IMG/VR virus record: IMGVR_UViG_3300047560_002175
Location: 107,593-171,592 of that record
Direction: 5' to 3' (one strand)
Source of the DNA: a virus
Length of the DNA stretch: 64,000 bases
The notes beneath the pieces are model-generated. The model saw only the letters and a list, made by a program, of their open reading frames with translations. It did not search any database and was not told the origin of the DNA. Position numbers and translations under genes: made by a program. Below are positions 51,364-58,318 of this stretch, in pieces. Each line of letters opens with the position of its first letter. Within the stretch, counting starts at the first letter, position 1.

Positions 51364-51740
51364 ATACGGTAACTACAGAAGGTGTCGCGCAAACCACATA
51401 GTAACTGCGCCCTATAACTGGACAACTGTATCACAGTGAAGGAATTGTTGAGCTGTAGCAACGACATAACCACCTACCCATTTGGATGAACATGAGATGT
51501 ACCTTTACAAAACTCATTACAGGTTATGGCCCCGCTGTACACATAAGGTTAAAAGAAGGAGTAGCACTCCTACGATTGTATATGCAGTTAGCATTGTGTA
51601 TACAGTCCGCCGTCATATTTACCAGGACGGAGCTCGAGGTACCGGATGACCGCCTCTGTAATGCTCTAATGCTAAGACATGAAAAACTCAACAAATGTTC
51701 GCCATTGGCCTTTACGGGCCAATGTGACTTCTTAATCTAA
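51364..51740 (+). ncRNA. Candidate structured non-coding RNA region
   Basis: About 375 bases after a strong promoter. Visible stems: GCGCA/TGCGC (near 51387-51412), ACTGT/ACAGT (near 51427-51439), GGAGT/ACTCC (51558-51570), CCGTC/GACGG, a GAGG...CGG-ATGA-CCG...CCTC element near 51630-51660, and CATTGGCC/GGCCAATG (51703-51724). The base composition is more balanced than in the flanks. The open frame 51486-51740 has no ribosome-binding site, spans the dispersed repeat and looks like a by-product. I searched by eye for tRNA arms and found none that fit. Confidence 0.45.
51528..51545 (+). repeat. Dispersed repeat copy 4, GGCCCCGCTGTACACATA
   Basis: Full copy inside the structured non-coding region, splitting it into two parts. 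Confidence 0.8.
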
Positions 51741-51765
51741 CAAAATATTCAAAGAAATAAAAATT

Positions 51766-51817
51766 CAAATTAAAATAATGAATATGAGCGAATGCGAATT
51801 TGAATTATTTTAATTTG
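51766..51817 (+). repeat. Perfect 14-bp inverted repeat
   Basis: CAAATTAAAATAAT (51766-51779) and ATTATTTTAATTTG (51804-51817), 24-base spacing, just before a small GAGCT/AGCTC hairpin and member 3 of the mini-protein array. It may be a terminator for the RNA upstream or an operator. Confidence 0.7.
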
Positions 51818-51860
51818 TTTGTGAGCTGTAAGCTCGCAATTTTACTATTAGTGAGGAAAT

Positions 51861-52094
51861 ATGATTGAAATATCTGACAAAACTGCATGCAGGAAATTAG
51901 GATACAATGAAGCATGGCTGTATTGCTTAACTTTAAACCATAATGGACATAAAGATTGGCGTATGCCAGCTCAGTTTGATCATTATCAAGGTAACGACTG
52001 GCCAACTTCAACTTGGGTTGAAGTAAGTAACCCAAATAGTATTATAGATATCACTGATACTTTTGGAATAGTCCCAGTAAGAACTATTGATTAA
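51861..52094 (+). CDS. DUF1566-like mini protein, array member 3
   Basis: 77 residues: MIEISDKTACRKLGYNEAWLYCLTLNHNGHKDWRMPAQFDHY with M-P in place of L-P, a centre of NDWPTSTWVEVSNPNSI, and the end VPVRTID, where D is replaced by T after PVR. AGTGAGGAAAT precedes the ATG. Stands alone, followed by a promoter. Confidence 0.82.
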   Translation: MIEISDKTACRKLGYNEAWLYCLTLNHNGHKDWRMPAQFDHYQGNDWPTSTWVEVSNPNSIIDITDTFGIVPVRTID

Positions 52095-52102
52095 ATTATC
52101 AT

Positions 52103-52131
52103 TTGTAAATTCTAAAAATTTATATTACAAT
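52103..52131 (+). promoter_or_regulatory. Sigma70-type promoter
   Basis: TTGTAA (52103-52108), 17-base spacer, TACAAT (52126-52131), then AATGTTTTTT. A diverged member of the TTGCAA-17-TATAAT set in this region. Confidence 0.65.
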
Positions 52132-52160
52132 AATGTTTTTTAATAATCATGAGGTGCAAC

Positions 52161-52517
52161 ATGGCAAAAAAAGTTAAGTATAAATCAGCCGAAGATAAAC
52201 GCCGTGCATTAGAAGCTGAAAAACAATGGAAAGAAATGACTAAGACATATGGTCTTAGTGATAAGCCGGCTAATACAAAATCACTTAGAACAATCTCACA
52301 GAAAAAAACATTAAGTAATGTTGCACCAACATATAGAGGTAGTGATAGTAAACCTCCCAGTTTAGTTACAACTACTAAAGGTGGCGGCAGCAAAGTTACA
52401 GCTCCAAGATATACCGGTACTTTGATTAAAGGTATCGCAACGATGCATAAATCAAATGCCGTGCCAATTATTGACCAAGAGCAAGCAACTGAGATTTCAC
52501 GGATGCGTAGAGGATGA
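52161..52517 (+). CDS. Basic hypothetical protein (118 aa)
   Basis: The start at MAKKVKYKSAEDKRRALEAEK (four codons inside the longest frame) follows GAGGTGCAAC. The first third is a charged helix; the rest is low complexity with TTKGGGSKVTAPRYTGTLIKG. It ends EQATEISRMRRG with ATGA overlap to member 4. No family recognised. Possibly nucleic-acid binding. Confidence 0.65.
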   Translation: MAKKVKYKSAEDKRRALEAEKQWKEMTKTYGLSDKPANTKSLRTISQKKTLSNVAPTYRGSDSKPPSLVTTTKGGGSKVTAPRYTGTLIKGIATMHKSNAVPIIDQEQATEISRMRRG

Positions 52518-52726
52518 CAGAATTTGCCCCAATGGTCTTCCATCAGCTAACATATAACGATGCATGGATGTACTGTGTTACATTAGAATACGATGGACAT
52601 AAGGATTGGCGTTTGCCTACTTTTTTAGAATGGTGTAATAGAAATGATTTACTTGGTTGGTATGAAAACGCGACGGTGCAAGCCGCAACATCAGTGCGAG
52701 CTGTTTGCCCAGTGAGGGATATATGA
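52514..52726 (+). CDS. DUF1566-like mini protein, array member 4
   Basis: 70 residues. Start MTEFAPMVFHQLTYNDAWMYC, block EYDGHKDWRLPTFLEWC, centre NDLLGWYENATVQAATSV, end CPVRDI. Its first 100 bases are almost identical to member 5 while the centre differs, showing a recent duplication with rapid change in the variable part. Confidence 0.85.
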   Translation: MTEFAPMVFHQLTYNDAWMYCVTLEYDGHKDWRLPTFLEWCNRNDLLGWYENATVQAATSVRAVCPVRDI

Positions 52727-52935
52727 TAGAATTTGCCGCAATGGTCTTCCATCAGCTAACATATAGCGAGGCATGGATGTACTGTGTTACATTAGAATAC
52801 GATGGACATAAGGATTGGCGCCTGCCAACCCTTAACGAATGGAGTAATAGTAGTGAATTACTCGGTTGGTATGAAAACGCGTCGCCGGTTTTCACCCATT
52901 CTAAGCGAGCTGTTTGCCCAGTGAGGGATATATGA
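52723..52935 (+). CDS. DUF1566-like mini protein, array member 5
   Basis: 70 residues. MIEFAAMVFHQLTYSEAWMYC, EYDGHKDWRLPTLNEWS, then WYENASPVFTHSKRAV and CPVRDI. Near-identical to member 4 in the first half and in the last 15 codons. Junction with member 4 is the usual TATATGA overlap. Confidence 0.85.
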   Translation: MIEFAAMVFHQLTYSEAWMYCVTLEYDGHKDWRLPTLNEWSNSSELLGWYENASPVFTHSKRAVCPVRDI

Positions 52936-53192
52936 TAGAATTTGGTCCATTATCTAGTACAAAATTTTTGTATCGAGATGCATGGCTATATTGTCACACC
53001 TTTAATTATAATGGACATAAGGATTGGCGTATGATAACAAAAGCAGATGCATTCGTATTAGCGTTGGACGGTATAACCATCTATTCTGGTACTTGGATTG
53101 ATAAAACTGTTCCTGATCACATGTTAAGTAATAATATATTTGGCGACTTTACACGAGCCCATGTAATACCAGTGAGGGATAAAAATGATTGA
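52932..53192 (+). CDS. DUF1566-like mini protein, array member 6
   Basis: 86 residues. MIEFGPLSSTKFLYRDAWLYCHTF, then NYNGHKDWRMITKADAF with P-T of the motif replaced by I-T, a long centre (GTWIDKTVPDHMLSN), and end VIPVRDKND. The changed WRLPT site makes this one of the more diverged copies. Confidence 0.82.
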   Translation: MIEFGPLSSTKFLYRDAWLYCHTFNYNGHKDWRMITKADAFVLALDGITIYSGTWIDKTVPDHMLSNNIFGDFTRAHVIPVRDKND

Positions 53193-53406
53193 TTTTGCAG
53201 AACTACCAGATTATAGGTTTACTTATAATGAAGCATTTCTTTATTGTATAACACTAAGTTACAATGGTCATAAAGACTGGAGAATGCCAACACACGACGA
53301 ATATATGAATTGCAAAGAGATTGCTAGTGAATCGTTTGATGACAGTGATGACCCTAAAGATATTAAAGCTAAATATCCCATTGTACCAGTCCGTGATGTG
53401 AACTAA
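53185..53406 (+). CDS. DUF1566-like mini protein, array member 7
   Basis: 73 residues. MIDFAELPDYRFTYNEAFLYCITL, NGHKDWRMPTHDEY, acidic centre (SFDDSDDPKD), end VPVRDVN. The 8-base overlap with member 6 is ATGATTGA. It ends the first sub-array; a promoter follows. Confidence 0.85.
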   Translation: MIDFAELPDYRFTYNEAFLYCITLSYNGHKDWRMPTHDEYMNCKEIASESFDDSDDPKDIKAKYPIVPVRDVN

Positions 53407-53413
53407 TAACTAC

Positions 53414-53442
53414 TTGCAAATTCTAATATAATTTGTTATAAT
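53414..53442 (+). promoter_or_regulatory. Sigma70 promoter, TTGCAA-17-TATAAT
   Basis: TTGCAA (53414-53419), 17-base spacer, TATAAT (53437-53442), then TATTTTTT. Matches the set at 57423, 62317 and 62561. Confidence 0.85.
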
Positions 53443-53469
53443 TATTTTTTAAACTAAATGCGAGGTTAT

Positions 53470-53562
53470 ATGATTGATTTATTTTTAACTCTAAGTTTAA
53501 TTGTAGTAATGCTATATTTGATGAATAAAGTTAGTGAGATTATCGAACATGATAGAATTTAG
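53470..53562 (+). CDS. Tiny membrane peptide (30 aa)
   Basis: MIDLFLTLSLIVVMLYLMNK is a single transmembrane helix, then VSEIIEHDRI. GCGAGG precedes the ATG and the stop overlaps the start of member 8. Its MID start and junction recall the array members, but the rest is unrelated. Too short for functional assignment. Confidence 0.6.
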   Translation: MIDLFLTLSLIVVMLYLMNKVSEIIEHDRI

Positions 53563-53797
53563 TACGCTATCTGATCAGATGGTTGACAGAGAAACTGCCA
53601 TCATGTTAGAGTTTATGTGCTGTCACAACAATAAAAAAGGTTGGAGATTTCCAACCGATCGAGAATACATCACTCGTAAAGAAATCCCATATGGAGTTTG
53701 GTCTAAAGGGTTAGTTGATCGTAATGATAAAAAATCAAGATTATGCTTTTTTGTGAGAGATATAAATGACGAAAACATGGAAAGTAGCAGTAGGTGA
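53549..53797 (+). CDS. DUF1566-like mini protein, array member 8
   Basis: 82 residues. MIEFSTLSDQMVDRETAIMLEFMCC, KKGWRFPTDREYIT with GHKD replaced by KKG, centre GVWSKGLVDRNDKK, FFVRDI. The reading continues past the usual end for 11 more residues (NDENMESSSR), overlapping member 9 by 32 bases. Confidence 0.78.
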   Translation: MIEFSTLSDQMVDRETAIMLEFMCCHNNKKGWRFPTDREYITRKEIPYGVWSKGLVDRNDKKSRLCFFVRDINDENMESSSR

Positions 53798-54068
53798 TTA
53801 CGTAGTAGAAGTTGCTGATTATCCACGTAACTATATGTCGTATGATGAAGCAGCTATGCACTGTTTGTTTTTGAAAATCAATAAAGCAGCTGGTTGGCGA
53901 ATACCAACTGCAGCTGAATATAACAAAATTGATGGCATCACTTGTATAATTGATAGATATCGTGATAGTGGGCTATCAGCACCATTTGATCAACGTGATT
54001 TTGAGTCAGCAATACGTCGACCATTATTACCAGTTAGAACTATCAAAGACCCCGCTGTACACACGTAG
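53766..54068 (+). CDS. DUF1566-like mini protein, array member 9
   Basis: 100 residues. It starts with an unrelated lead (MTKTWKVAVGDYVVEVADY), then MSYDEAAMHCLFLKINKAAGWRIPTAAEYN, a longer centre, and PLLPVRTIKDPAVHT. The last residues are encoded by copy 5 of the dispersed repeat, so the repeat has inserted into or formed its 3' end. Confidence 0.78.
   Translation: MTKTWKVAVGDYVVEVADYPRNYMSYDEAAMHCLFLKINKAAGWRIPTAAEYNKIDGITCIIDRYRDSGLSAPFDQRDFESAIRRPLLPVRTIKDPAVHT
54048..54064 (+). repeat. Dispersed repeat copy 5, inside the end of a gene
   Basis: GACCCCGCTGTACACAC encodes DPAVHT at the C-terminus of member 9, the only copy that contributes a full C-terminal tail to a protein. Confidence 0.8.
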
Positions 54069-54106
54069 GAAAATAGTAAATAATGAATTAGCCCGGGAGG
54101 AAAGTT

Positions 54107-54367
54107 ATGAAAAAACTTATTTTATCAGTTTTAGAAACTGGTCCAAAGACTCCGATTGAATTATTCAATCTTTGCAAGTTTACAGATCCTTATGTATTTG
54201 CAAGAACCATAACTGAACTCACTATTTCTAAGAAGATTCAAAGAAATGTGATAATCCCTAACCATCCTACAGTTTATCATTCAATTACCGCAGTACCTAA
54301 TAAACTATTTGAGAATCTCTCATGGGAAGATATTCGGGTAGAATACCATTTGACATCCACACAGTAA
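54107..54367 (+). CDS. Small hypothetical protein, winged-helix-like
   Basis: 86 residues. GGGAGGAAAG is a very strong RBS. MKKLILSVLETGPKTPIELFNL, TDPYVFARTITELTISKKIQRN and VIIPNHPTVYHSI suggest helix-helix-helix-strand order of a winged helix. A DNA-binding regulator is a guess. The promoter of the next gene overlaps its stop. Confidence 0.6.
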   Translation: MKKLILSVLETGPKTPIELFNLCKFTDPYVFARTITELTISKKIQRNVIIPNHPTVYHSITAVPNKLFENLSWEDIRVEYHLTSTQ

Positions 54368-54378
54368 TACACTATAAT
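54350..54378 (+). promoter_or_regulatory. Perfect consensus sigma70 promoter
   Basis: TTGACA (54350-54355), 17-base spacer, TATAAT (54373-54378), placed over the end of the preceding gene, for the 54411 and 54642 genes. Confidence 0.9.
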
Positions 54379-54410
54379 TTAACACATTACAACAACTTTA
54401 AGGAATCTAA

Positions 54411-54629
54411 ATGCAAGTGACGCAGAACAATAAGGGCGATACAGTTGGTATTATTAAAGACGCAGAGGAAACAGTTATACTAAATTATTCCTTTTGGGAA
54501 TGCGATTGTTCAACTATGTTTATACGACCGGTAACTATTACACATTGTCGACAATGTGGTGCTGATCGTGATGACAGTCCTATTGCAAATGATCTTCATG
54601 TACAGATTTTTGTTTATAACACTATTTAA
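54411..54629 (+). CDS. Small zinc-ribbon-like protein (72 aa)
   Basis: Cys pattern in FWECDCSTMF and THCRQCGADRDD gives two CxC/CxxC pairs, a likely zinc site. The N-terminus (MQVTQNNKGDTVGIIKD) and C-terminus (VQIFVYNTI) are beta-like. No further identification. Confidence 0.65.
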   Translation: MQVTQNNKGDTVGIIKDAEETVILNYSFWECDCSTMFIRPVTITHCRQCGADRDDSPIANDLHVQIFVYNTI

Positions 54630-54641
54630 TAAGGAGTAACT

Positions 54642-55721
54642 ATGACACTCGAAGCAACTGCTATTTCAATTCTTGAAGGCGAAGAAGTAAGTCCAATTGA
54701 TAAAAAAGATGCAATGGAACTTATCGAACACTTACAAGCATGGCTGCCAAATTATCCACAAGGTTCAAATAAGTTTATTTCTTATCTACATAAGAATTTA
54801 ACTCCAATTCACGCAGTCTACGGTTTATACTCTGCAGTTGACAATGGTAGTTTAGAAATTACACATCGTAATCTCCAAACTATGATGTTGTTTGAAAAAG
54901 ATCTTGGTTACTTAGTCAAACATTTAGAAAATCCAGAGAAGAAGATAAACTTCTTCAATGCTATGCTTAAAGGTACTGATATTTCGTATGTCGAGCTGGA
55001 ACTAACTAGTCCGTTTATGATTCAACCAGAAGAAGAGATTGGCACTGGTACATACGAACAAACTGTTGCGATTGAAGATTTATTTGCTAATACTGAAGAA
55101 GAAGATACTACAACAGCAGCTTCGACGACCTCAGCGCCAAGTGTATCAACTGCAACTAAATCGTCTACTAATAAAATATCAGAACCATTTAAAGATATTT
55201 TAGATACTGCTGCTAAAAAAGTACTTGGCGTAGGAGTTAAGAAGACTGATGCTGAAAAAGATCAAGAACAAGATGATCATGATGCATACTATGTATATAC
55301 GCAGTATTTGTATCAGTTTACCCCGGATGAAGACTGTGATCTTGCTATCTCAGTAGTATCGCAAAAGTTTTGGGATGACAACGGATATCTTGATGATCAA
55401 CACATCTCGGAGTATTTAGAAGCGATTATTCCAGACTGGTCCGATAACTGGTGTGAAACTATGGAAAGTGTATTTGAATACACTGGTGGTTCAACTAAGG
55501 CAGAAGCTATTGCTTATTTAAAAGCAACTGGGTTCTTTAAAGAAGAAGAACTATTTGATGTTGAATTTAGTAAAGCAGATATCTTACTAGGTTATCTTGA
55601 AGGCCAACCTGAAGAAATAATTTCTAAGTTTCTCAAAGAGGCACTTACACATCTTGATGAAAGCCAAATTGAAGACTTAATTCAAAAGTATGAAGACGCT
55701 TGGCACGAAGAGGATGATTGA
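54642..55721 (+). CDS. Hypothetical acidic protein (359 aa)
   Basis: The largest gene of the right arm. MTLEATAISILEGEEVSPIDKKDAMEL, helical N-terminal domain (residues 1-105), Ser/Thr-rich linker (about 140-190, TTTAASTTSAPSVSTATK), and an acidic C-terminal helical region with DDHDAYYVYTQYLYQFTPDEDC and FKEALTHLDESQIEDL. Strongly acidic overall. RBS AAGGAG; stop overlaps member 10 by the array-type junction. No family known to me. Confidence 0.68.
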   Translation: MTLEATAISILEGEEVSPIDKKDAMELIEHLQAWLPNYPQGSNKFISYLHKNLTPIHAVYGLYSAVDNGSLEITHRNLQTMMLFEKDLGYLVKHLENPEKKINFFNAMLKGTDISYVELELTSPFMIQPEEEIGTGTYEQTVAIEDLFANTEEEDTTTAASTTSAPSVSTATKSSTNKISEPFKDILDTAAKKVLGVGVKKTDAEKDQEQDDHDAYYVYTQYLYQFTPDEDCDLAISVVSQKFWDDNGYLDDQHISEYLEAIIPDWSDNWCETMESVFEYTGGSTKAEAIAYLKATGFFKEEELFDVEFSKADILLGYLEGQPEEIISKFLKEALTHLDESQIEDLIQKYEDAWHEEDD

Positions 55722-55935
55722 TATACACGATCTAGGCATATCAACTGATTACACCACTGCATGGTTGATATGCCTAACCATGGAACACAACGGACATAAA
55801 GATTGGCGATTGCCAACATGGTATGACTATATAAATAGTGCAGAACTACATGACTGCTGGTATGAAGATGATTTTTACACCGTATACATAGGAAAGAACG
55901 TATTTGCAGTTCGTAGCAAAGAGGCCCCACTGTAA
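55714..55935 (+). CDS. DUF1566-like mini protein, array member 10
   Basis: 73 residues from the MIDIHDLGIST start at 55714, which overlaps the preceding stop by ATGATTGA as other members do. TTAWLICLTMEHNGHKDWRLPTWYDY, centre LHDCWYEDDFYT, end FAVRSKEAPL; P of PVRD is A and the last residues come from a diverged repeat copy. First of eight consecutive members. Confidence 0.82.
   Translation: MIDIHDLGISTDYTTAWLICLTMEHNGHKDWRLPTWYDYINSAELHDCWYEDDFYTVYIGKNVFAVRSKEAPL
55923..55934 (+). repeat. Dispersed repeat copy 6 (partial), GGCCCCACTGTA
   Basis: Short copy with one change (GCT to ACT) at the end of member 10. Confidence 0.6.
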
Positions 55936-56153
55936 TGGAAAAAATAGAAATTGCTCAAACTACTCGAAAATCCTTAACTTATGCTGAAGCACAGATGTAT
56001 TGTTTTGTGTATGAAGAGAATAATATTCGTGGTTGGAGATTACCAACTGAAGATGAGTATGTAAACCACAATGAAATATGGGGTTGGGTTCAAGATGATG
56101 AACGTCAAGACGAGTACGGTACCTTGAGAGTTACTCCAGTGAGAGATTTATGA
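55935..56153 (+). CDS. DUF1566-like mini protein, array member 11
   Basis: 72 residues. Starts MEKIEIAQTTRKSLTYAEAQMYCF with a slightly different lead; block ENNIRGWRLPTEDEY with IRG replacing HKD; centre NEIWGWVQDDERQDEYG; end TPVRDL. The overlap with member 12 is ATGA. Confidence 0.82.
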   Translation: MEKIEIAQTTRKSLTYAEAQMYCFVYEENNIRGWRLPTEDEYVNHNEIWGWVQDDERQDEYGTLRVTPVRDL

Positions 56154-56383
56154 TTGAGTTTGCCCCTCAATCACCAACCAATATGTCATTTGATGAAGCA
56201 TTTCTCTATTGTTTAACACTTAACTACAAAGGACATAAGGATTGGTCTATACCTTATAGACGAGAGAAACGCTCATACATGATAGGTACTTGGTCTATTG
56301 ATGATATAAAACTGATAGAGTTTTACTATTCATCTGATACAAAGACATCTGTATTTCCTATTAGAGGTTATTATGAATCATGA
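56150..56383 (+). CDS. DUF1566-like mini protein, array member 12
   Basis: 77 residues. MIEFAPQSPTNMSFDEAFLYCLTL, KGHKDWSIPYRREKRS in which WRLPT is WSIPY, centre MIGTWSIDDIKLIEFY, end FPIRGYYES, so the last motif is IRG rather than VRD. One of the most diverged copies; possibly a degrading member. Confidence 0.75.
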   Translation: MIEFAPQSPTNMSFDEAFLYCLTLNYKGHKDWSIPYRREKRSYMIGTWSIDDIKLIEFYYSSDTKTSVFPIRGYYES

Positions 56384-56600
56384 ATACGGTATAAGATCGC
56401 CCGATCGCTTAACTTTTGACGAAGCATTTCTGTATTGCCTTACACATAATTTTAATGGACATAAAGATTGGTATATGCCAACTTTTACTATGTGGGTATT
56501 TGATGATGTTATTACTGGCTGGCATAGTTCAGCTAAACTGCAACGTGATATTAGTTATGACATATCACGAGTTATACCAGTGAGAGATATAGATGATTGA
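56373..56600 (+). CDS. DUF1566-like mini protein, array member 13
   Basis: 75 residues. MNHEYGIRSPDRLTFDEAFLYCLTH, NGHKDWYMPTFTMW with Y-M in the motif, centre VITGWHSSAKLQRD, end IPVRDIDD. Overlaps member 12 by 11 bases and member 14 by the 8-base ATGATTGA junction. Confidence 0.82.
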   Translation: MNHEYGIRSPDRLTFDEAFLYCLTHNFNGHKDWYMPTFTMWVFDDVITGWHSSAKLQRDISYDISRVIPVRDIDD

Positions 56601-56808
56601 AATTGCATATAAAACTATAAAAGACATGGATTACGATACTGCATGGCTTTATTGTTTGGTATATGAGAAAGACGGGCATAAAGATTGGCGATTGCCTAGT
56701 CGTGACGAATACTTTAATACTGACGGAATACATCTACATACTTGGTTTGAAAACAGAGAAGATGACACTAAATGGTGTTGCCAACCAGTGAGAGGTATAG
56801 ATGATTGA
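56593..56808 (+). CDS. DUF1566-like mini protein, array member 14
   Basis: 71 residues. MIEIAYKTIKDMDYDTAWLYCLVY, KDGHKDWRLPSRDEY with S for T, HTWFENREDDTKW, end CQPVRGIDD. A near-canonical copy. The WFExR...W-CQPVR end is shared with members 15, 17 and 21. Confidence 0.85.
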   Translation: MIEIAYKTIKDMDYDTAWLYCLVYEKDGHKDWRLPSRDEYFNTDGIHLHTWFENREDDTKWCCQPVRGIDD

Positions 56809-57013
56809 ATTTGCTATACGATCTCAAGAAGAAATGGTTTACGACCAAGCATTTCTGTATTGTCTAACACTCGAGTATAATGGACATAAAGATTGGCGAT
56901 TGCCTACAGGAATTGAATATTCTATTACGGATGCGCTATCATTTTGCTGGTTTGAAGAAAGAAAAACCGGCGAAAGATGGGTATGTCAACCAGTGAGAGA
57001 TATAGATGATTGA
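56801..57013 (+). CDS. DUF1566-like mini protein, array member 15
   Basis: 70 residues. MIEFAIRSQEEMVYDQAFLYCLTL, YNGHKDWRLPTGIEY, centre SITDALSFCWFEERKTGERW, end CQPVRDIDD. The most typical sequence of the family and useful as a reference copy. Confidence 0.87.
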   Translation: MIEFAIRSQEEMVYDQAFLYCLTLEYNGHKDWRLPTGIEYSITDALSFCWFEERKTGERWVCQPVRDIDD

Positions 57014-57218
57014 AAAAGGACCAGCAGCTGGAAAAAAACTTCATTATAGAGAAGCGTGGATGTATTGTCTTACACTCTCTTATAACGGACACAAAGATTG
57101 GCGTATGCCAAGTTACTTTGAAACTAATTACGGGTGGAATGAACGAGATGTAATGAACCCTAATTTAGAATCGCCCTATCAATATTCAATTATACCAGTG
57201 AGAGATATAGATGATTGA
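57006..57218 (+). CDS. DUF1566-like mini protein, array member 16
   Basis: 70 residues. MIEKGPAAGKKLHYREAWMYCLTL, NGHKDWRMPSYFETN, centre YGWNERDVMNPNLESP, end IPVRDIDD. The start has GPAA in place of the usual FAP/YAP. Confidence 0.85.
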   Translation: MIEKGPAAGKKLHYREAWMYCLTLSYNGHKDWRMPSYFETNYGWNERDVMNPNLESPYQYSIIPVRDIDD

Positions 57219-57417
57219 ATACGCCCCACCAACAACAGAATGTGTAGACTATGACACTGCTTGGCTGTATTGCGTTACCCTAGCACACGATAACAAATAC
57301 GACTGGCGAATGCCAACACATAAAGAATATGAGACTTCTCCATTTATATTAGGTTGGTTTGTAGATAGACCACAGACTGAAAATCTCTGGACTTGCCAAC
57401 CAGTGCGTGATTGTTAA
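57211..57417 (+). CDS. DUF1566-like mini protein, array member 17
   Basis: 68 residues, the shortest. MIEYAPPTTECVDYDTAWLYCVTL, DNKYDWRMPTHKEY with NKY for GHK, FILGWFVDRPQTENLW, end CQPVRDC. Followed by a promoter, closing the eight-gene block. Confidence 0.85.
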   Translation: MIEYAPPTTECVDYDTAWLYCVTLAHDNKYDWRMPTHKEYETSPFILGWFVDRPQTENLWTCQPVRDC

Positions 57418-57422
57418 ACCAT

Positions 57423-57451
57423 TTGCAATTTTAAATTTATACTGTTATAAT
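57423..57451 (+). promoter_or_regulatory. Sigma70 promoter, TTGCAA-17-TATAAT
   Basis: TTGCAA (57423-57428), 17-base spacer, TATAAT (57446-57451), then ATATTTTT. Same design as 53414 and 62317. Confidence 0.88.
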
Positions 57452-57484
57452 ATATTTTTATTTACACACCCCGCGGGAGTATAT

Positions 57485-57778
57485 ATGTCTAACGAACTTA
57501 TTGAAAAATTAGCACAAGACCCAGGTTCTCATTCAGCTTACATTGAGGATTCAGAATTACGAGAAATGGCAATTGTATGGGCAGTTGTAATTCGTAATGA
57601 AACCCGACCAGATCATTATTCAGAGTATGTAAAACGAATAGATGAGATGAAGAAAAATGAGCCATTGTTGTATAGACGATTTGCTGACTATCTAGTCGAT
57701 ACTGTTGAAAACGGTACACATAGCGCAGCTTGGAGTGCACCAGCAGACCGTATTCGTAGAACATTACTACCTAAGTGA
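57485..57778 (+). CDS. Small helical hypothetical protein (97 aa)
   Basis: The start at 57485 (MSNELIEKLAQDPG) follows CGGGAG. Helical, charged: EDSELREMAIVWAVVIRNE, YSEYVKRIDEMKKNEPLLYR, AWSAPADRIRRTLLPK. The short CCCCGCGGGAG leader resembles but does not match the dispersed repeat. Unknown function. Confidence 0.66.
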   Translation: MSNELIEKLAQDPGSHSAYIEDSELREMAIVWAVVIRNETRPDHYSEYVKRIDEMKKNEPLLYRRFADYLVDTVENGTHSAAWSAPADRIRRTLLPK

Positions 57779-57785
57779 GGTAAGC

Positions 57786-57989
57786 ATGGCAATTGAACAC
57801 GCGCCACGTTCTGAACATAAGATGAGTTACGAACAAGCAGAGATATACGCATTTATGTGTAACCATGACGGTAAGCGCGGTTGGCGCTTACCGACCTTTA
57901 ACGAGTTTGTGGATCCTAATACATGGTATAAAGATGCTGAGATTACTAAAAGAAAGTGGTTTGTTGCACCAGTGAGGGATATAAAATGA
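57786..57989 (+). CDS. DUF1566-like mini protein, array member 18
   Basis: 67 residues. MAIEHAPRSEHKMSYEQAEIYAFM, DGKRGWRLPTFNEFV with KRG for HKD, YKDAEITKRKW, end APVRDIK. Starts just after the TGAGGTAAGC of the previous gene. The ATGA junction leads to member 19. Confidence 0.84.
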   Translation: MAIEHAPRSEHKMSYEQAEIYAFMCNHDGKRGWRLPTFNEFVDPNTWYKDAEITKRKWFVAPVRDIK

Positions 57990-58318
57990 ACTTTGAGATA
58001 TCACCAAAAACGATGGAGATACACGCTACGTGGGATCAAGCAGTTATTTACTGTTTTGGTTTAGGAGATGGTTGGCGATTACCAACGTTGGCGGAATTAC
58101 AAGAAATAACCACAATCTCTAAAAATTCCCTTAATCCTACAACAAGCGTACTAACACATGTCCCATATCATGATATGGCAAATAAATGGCATTGGTCGTC
58201 TGACGAATATGAGTATAATAACAATAAAGTCTTGTGTTTCAATTATTGGACCAATACAATGTGGGACTGCGATAAAAACAACTGTTATATTATTAGACCA
58301 GTGAGGGATATAAAATGA
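57986..58318 (+). CDS. DUF1566 domain protein, array member 19, full-length domain
   Basis: 110 residues and the clearest member for family assignment. MNFEISPKTMEIHATWDQAVIYCF, LGDGWRLPTLAELQEI, then a region not seen in the smaller copies: HWSSDEYEYNNNKVLCFNYWT and CDKNNCYIIRPVRDIK. The order DGWRLPTLAEL - W-SS-EY - YIIRPVR is characteristic of Lcl_C/DUF1566 domains in bacterial proteins. It links the miniature members to this family and may be closest to their ancestor. Confidence 0.88.
   Translation: MNFEISPKTMEIHATWDQAVIYCFGLGDGWRLPTLAELQEITTISKNSLNPTTSVLTHVPYHDMANKWHWSSDEYEYNNNKVLCFNYWTNTMWDCDKNNCYIIRPVRDIK

Noticed and set aside
51486-51740. 84-codon frame in the structured non-coding region
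   Set aside because: No RBS, spans the dispersed repeat and stems, and the product resembles no protein; treated as by-product.
51364-51760. tRNA or tmRNA in the region after the strong promoter
   Set aside because: I found stems but no acceptor, T-arm (GTTCGA-type) or anticodon pattern that fits.
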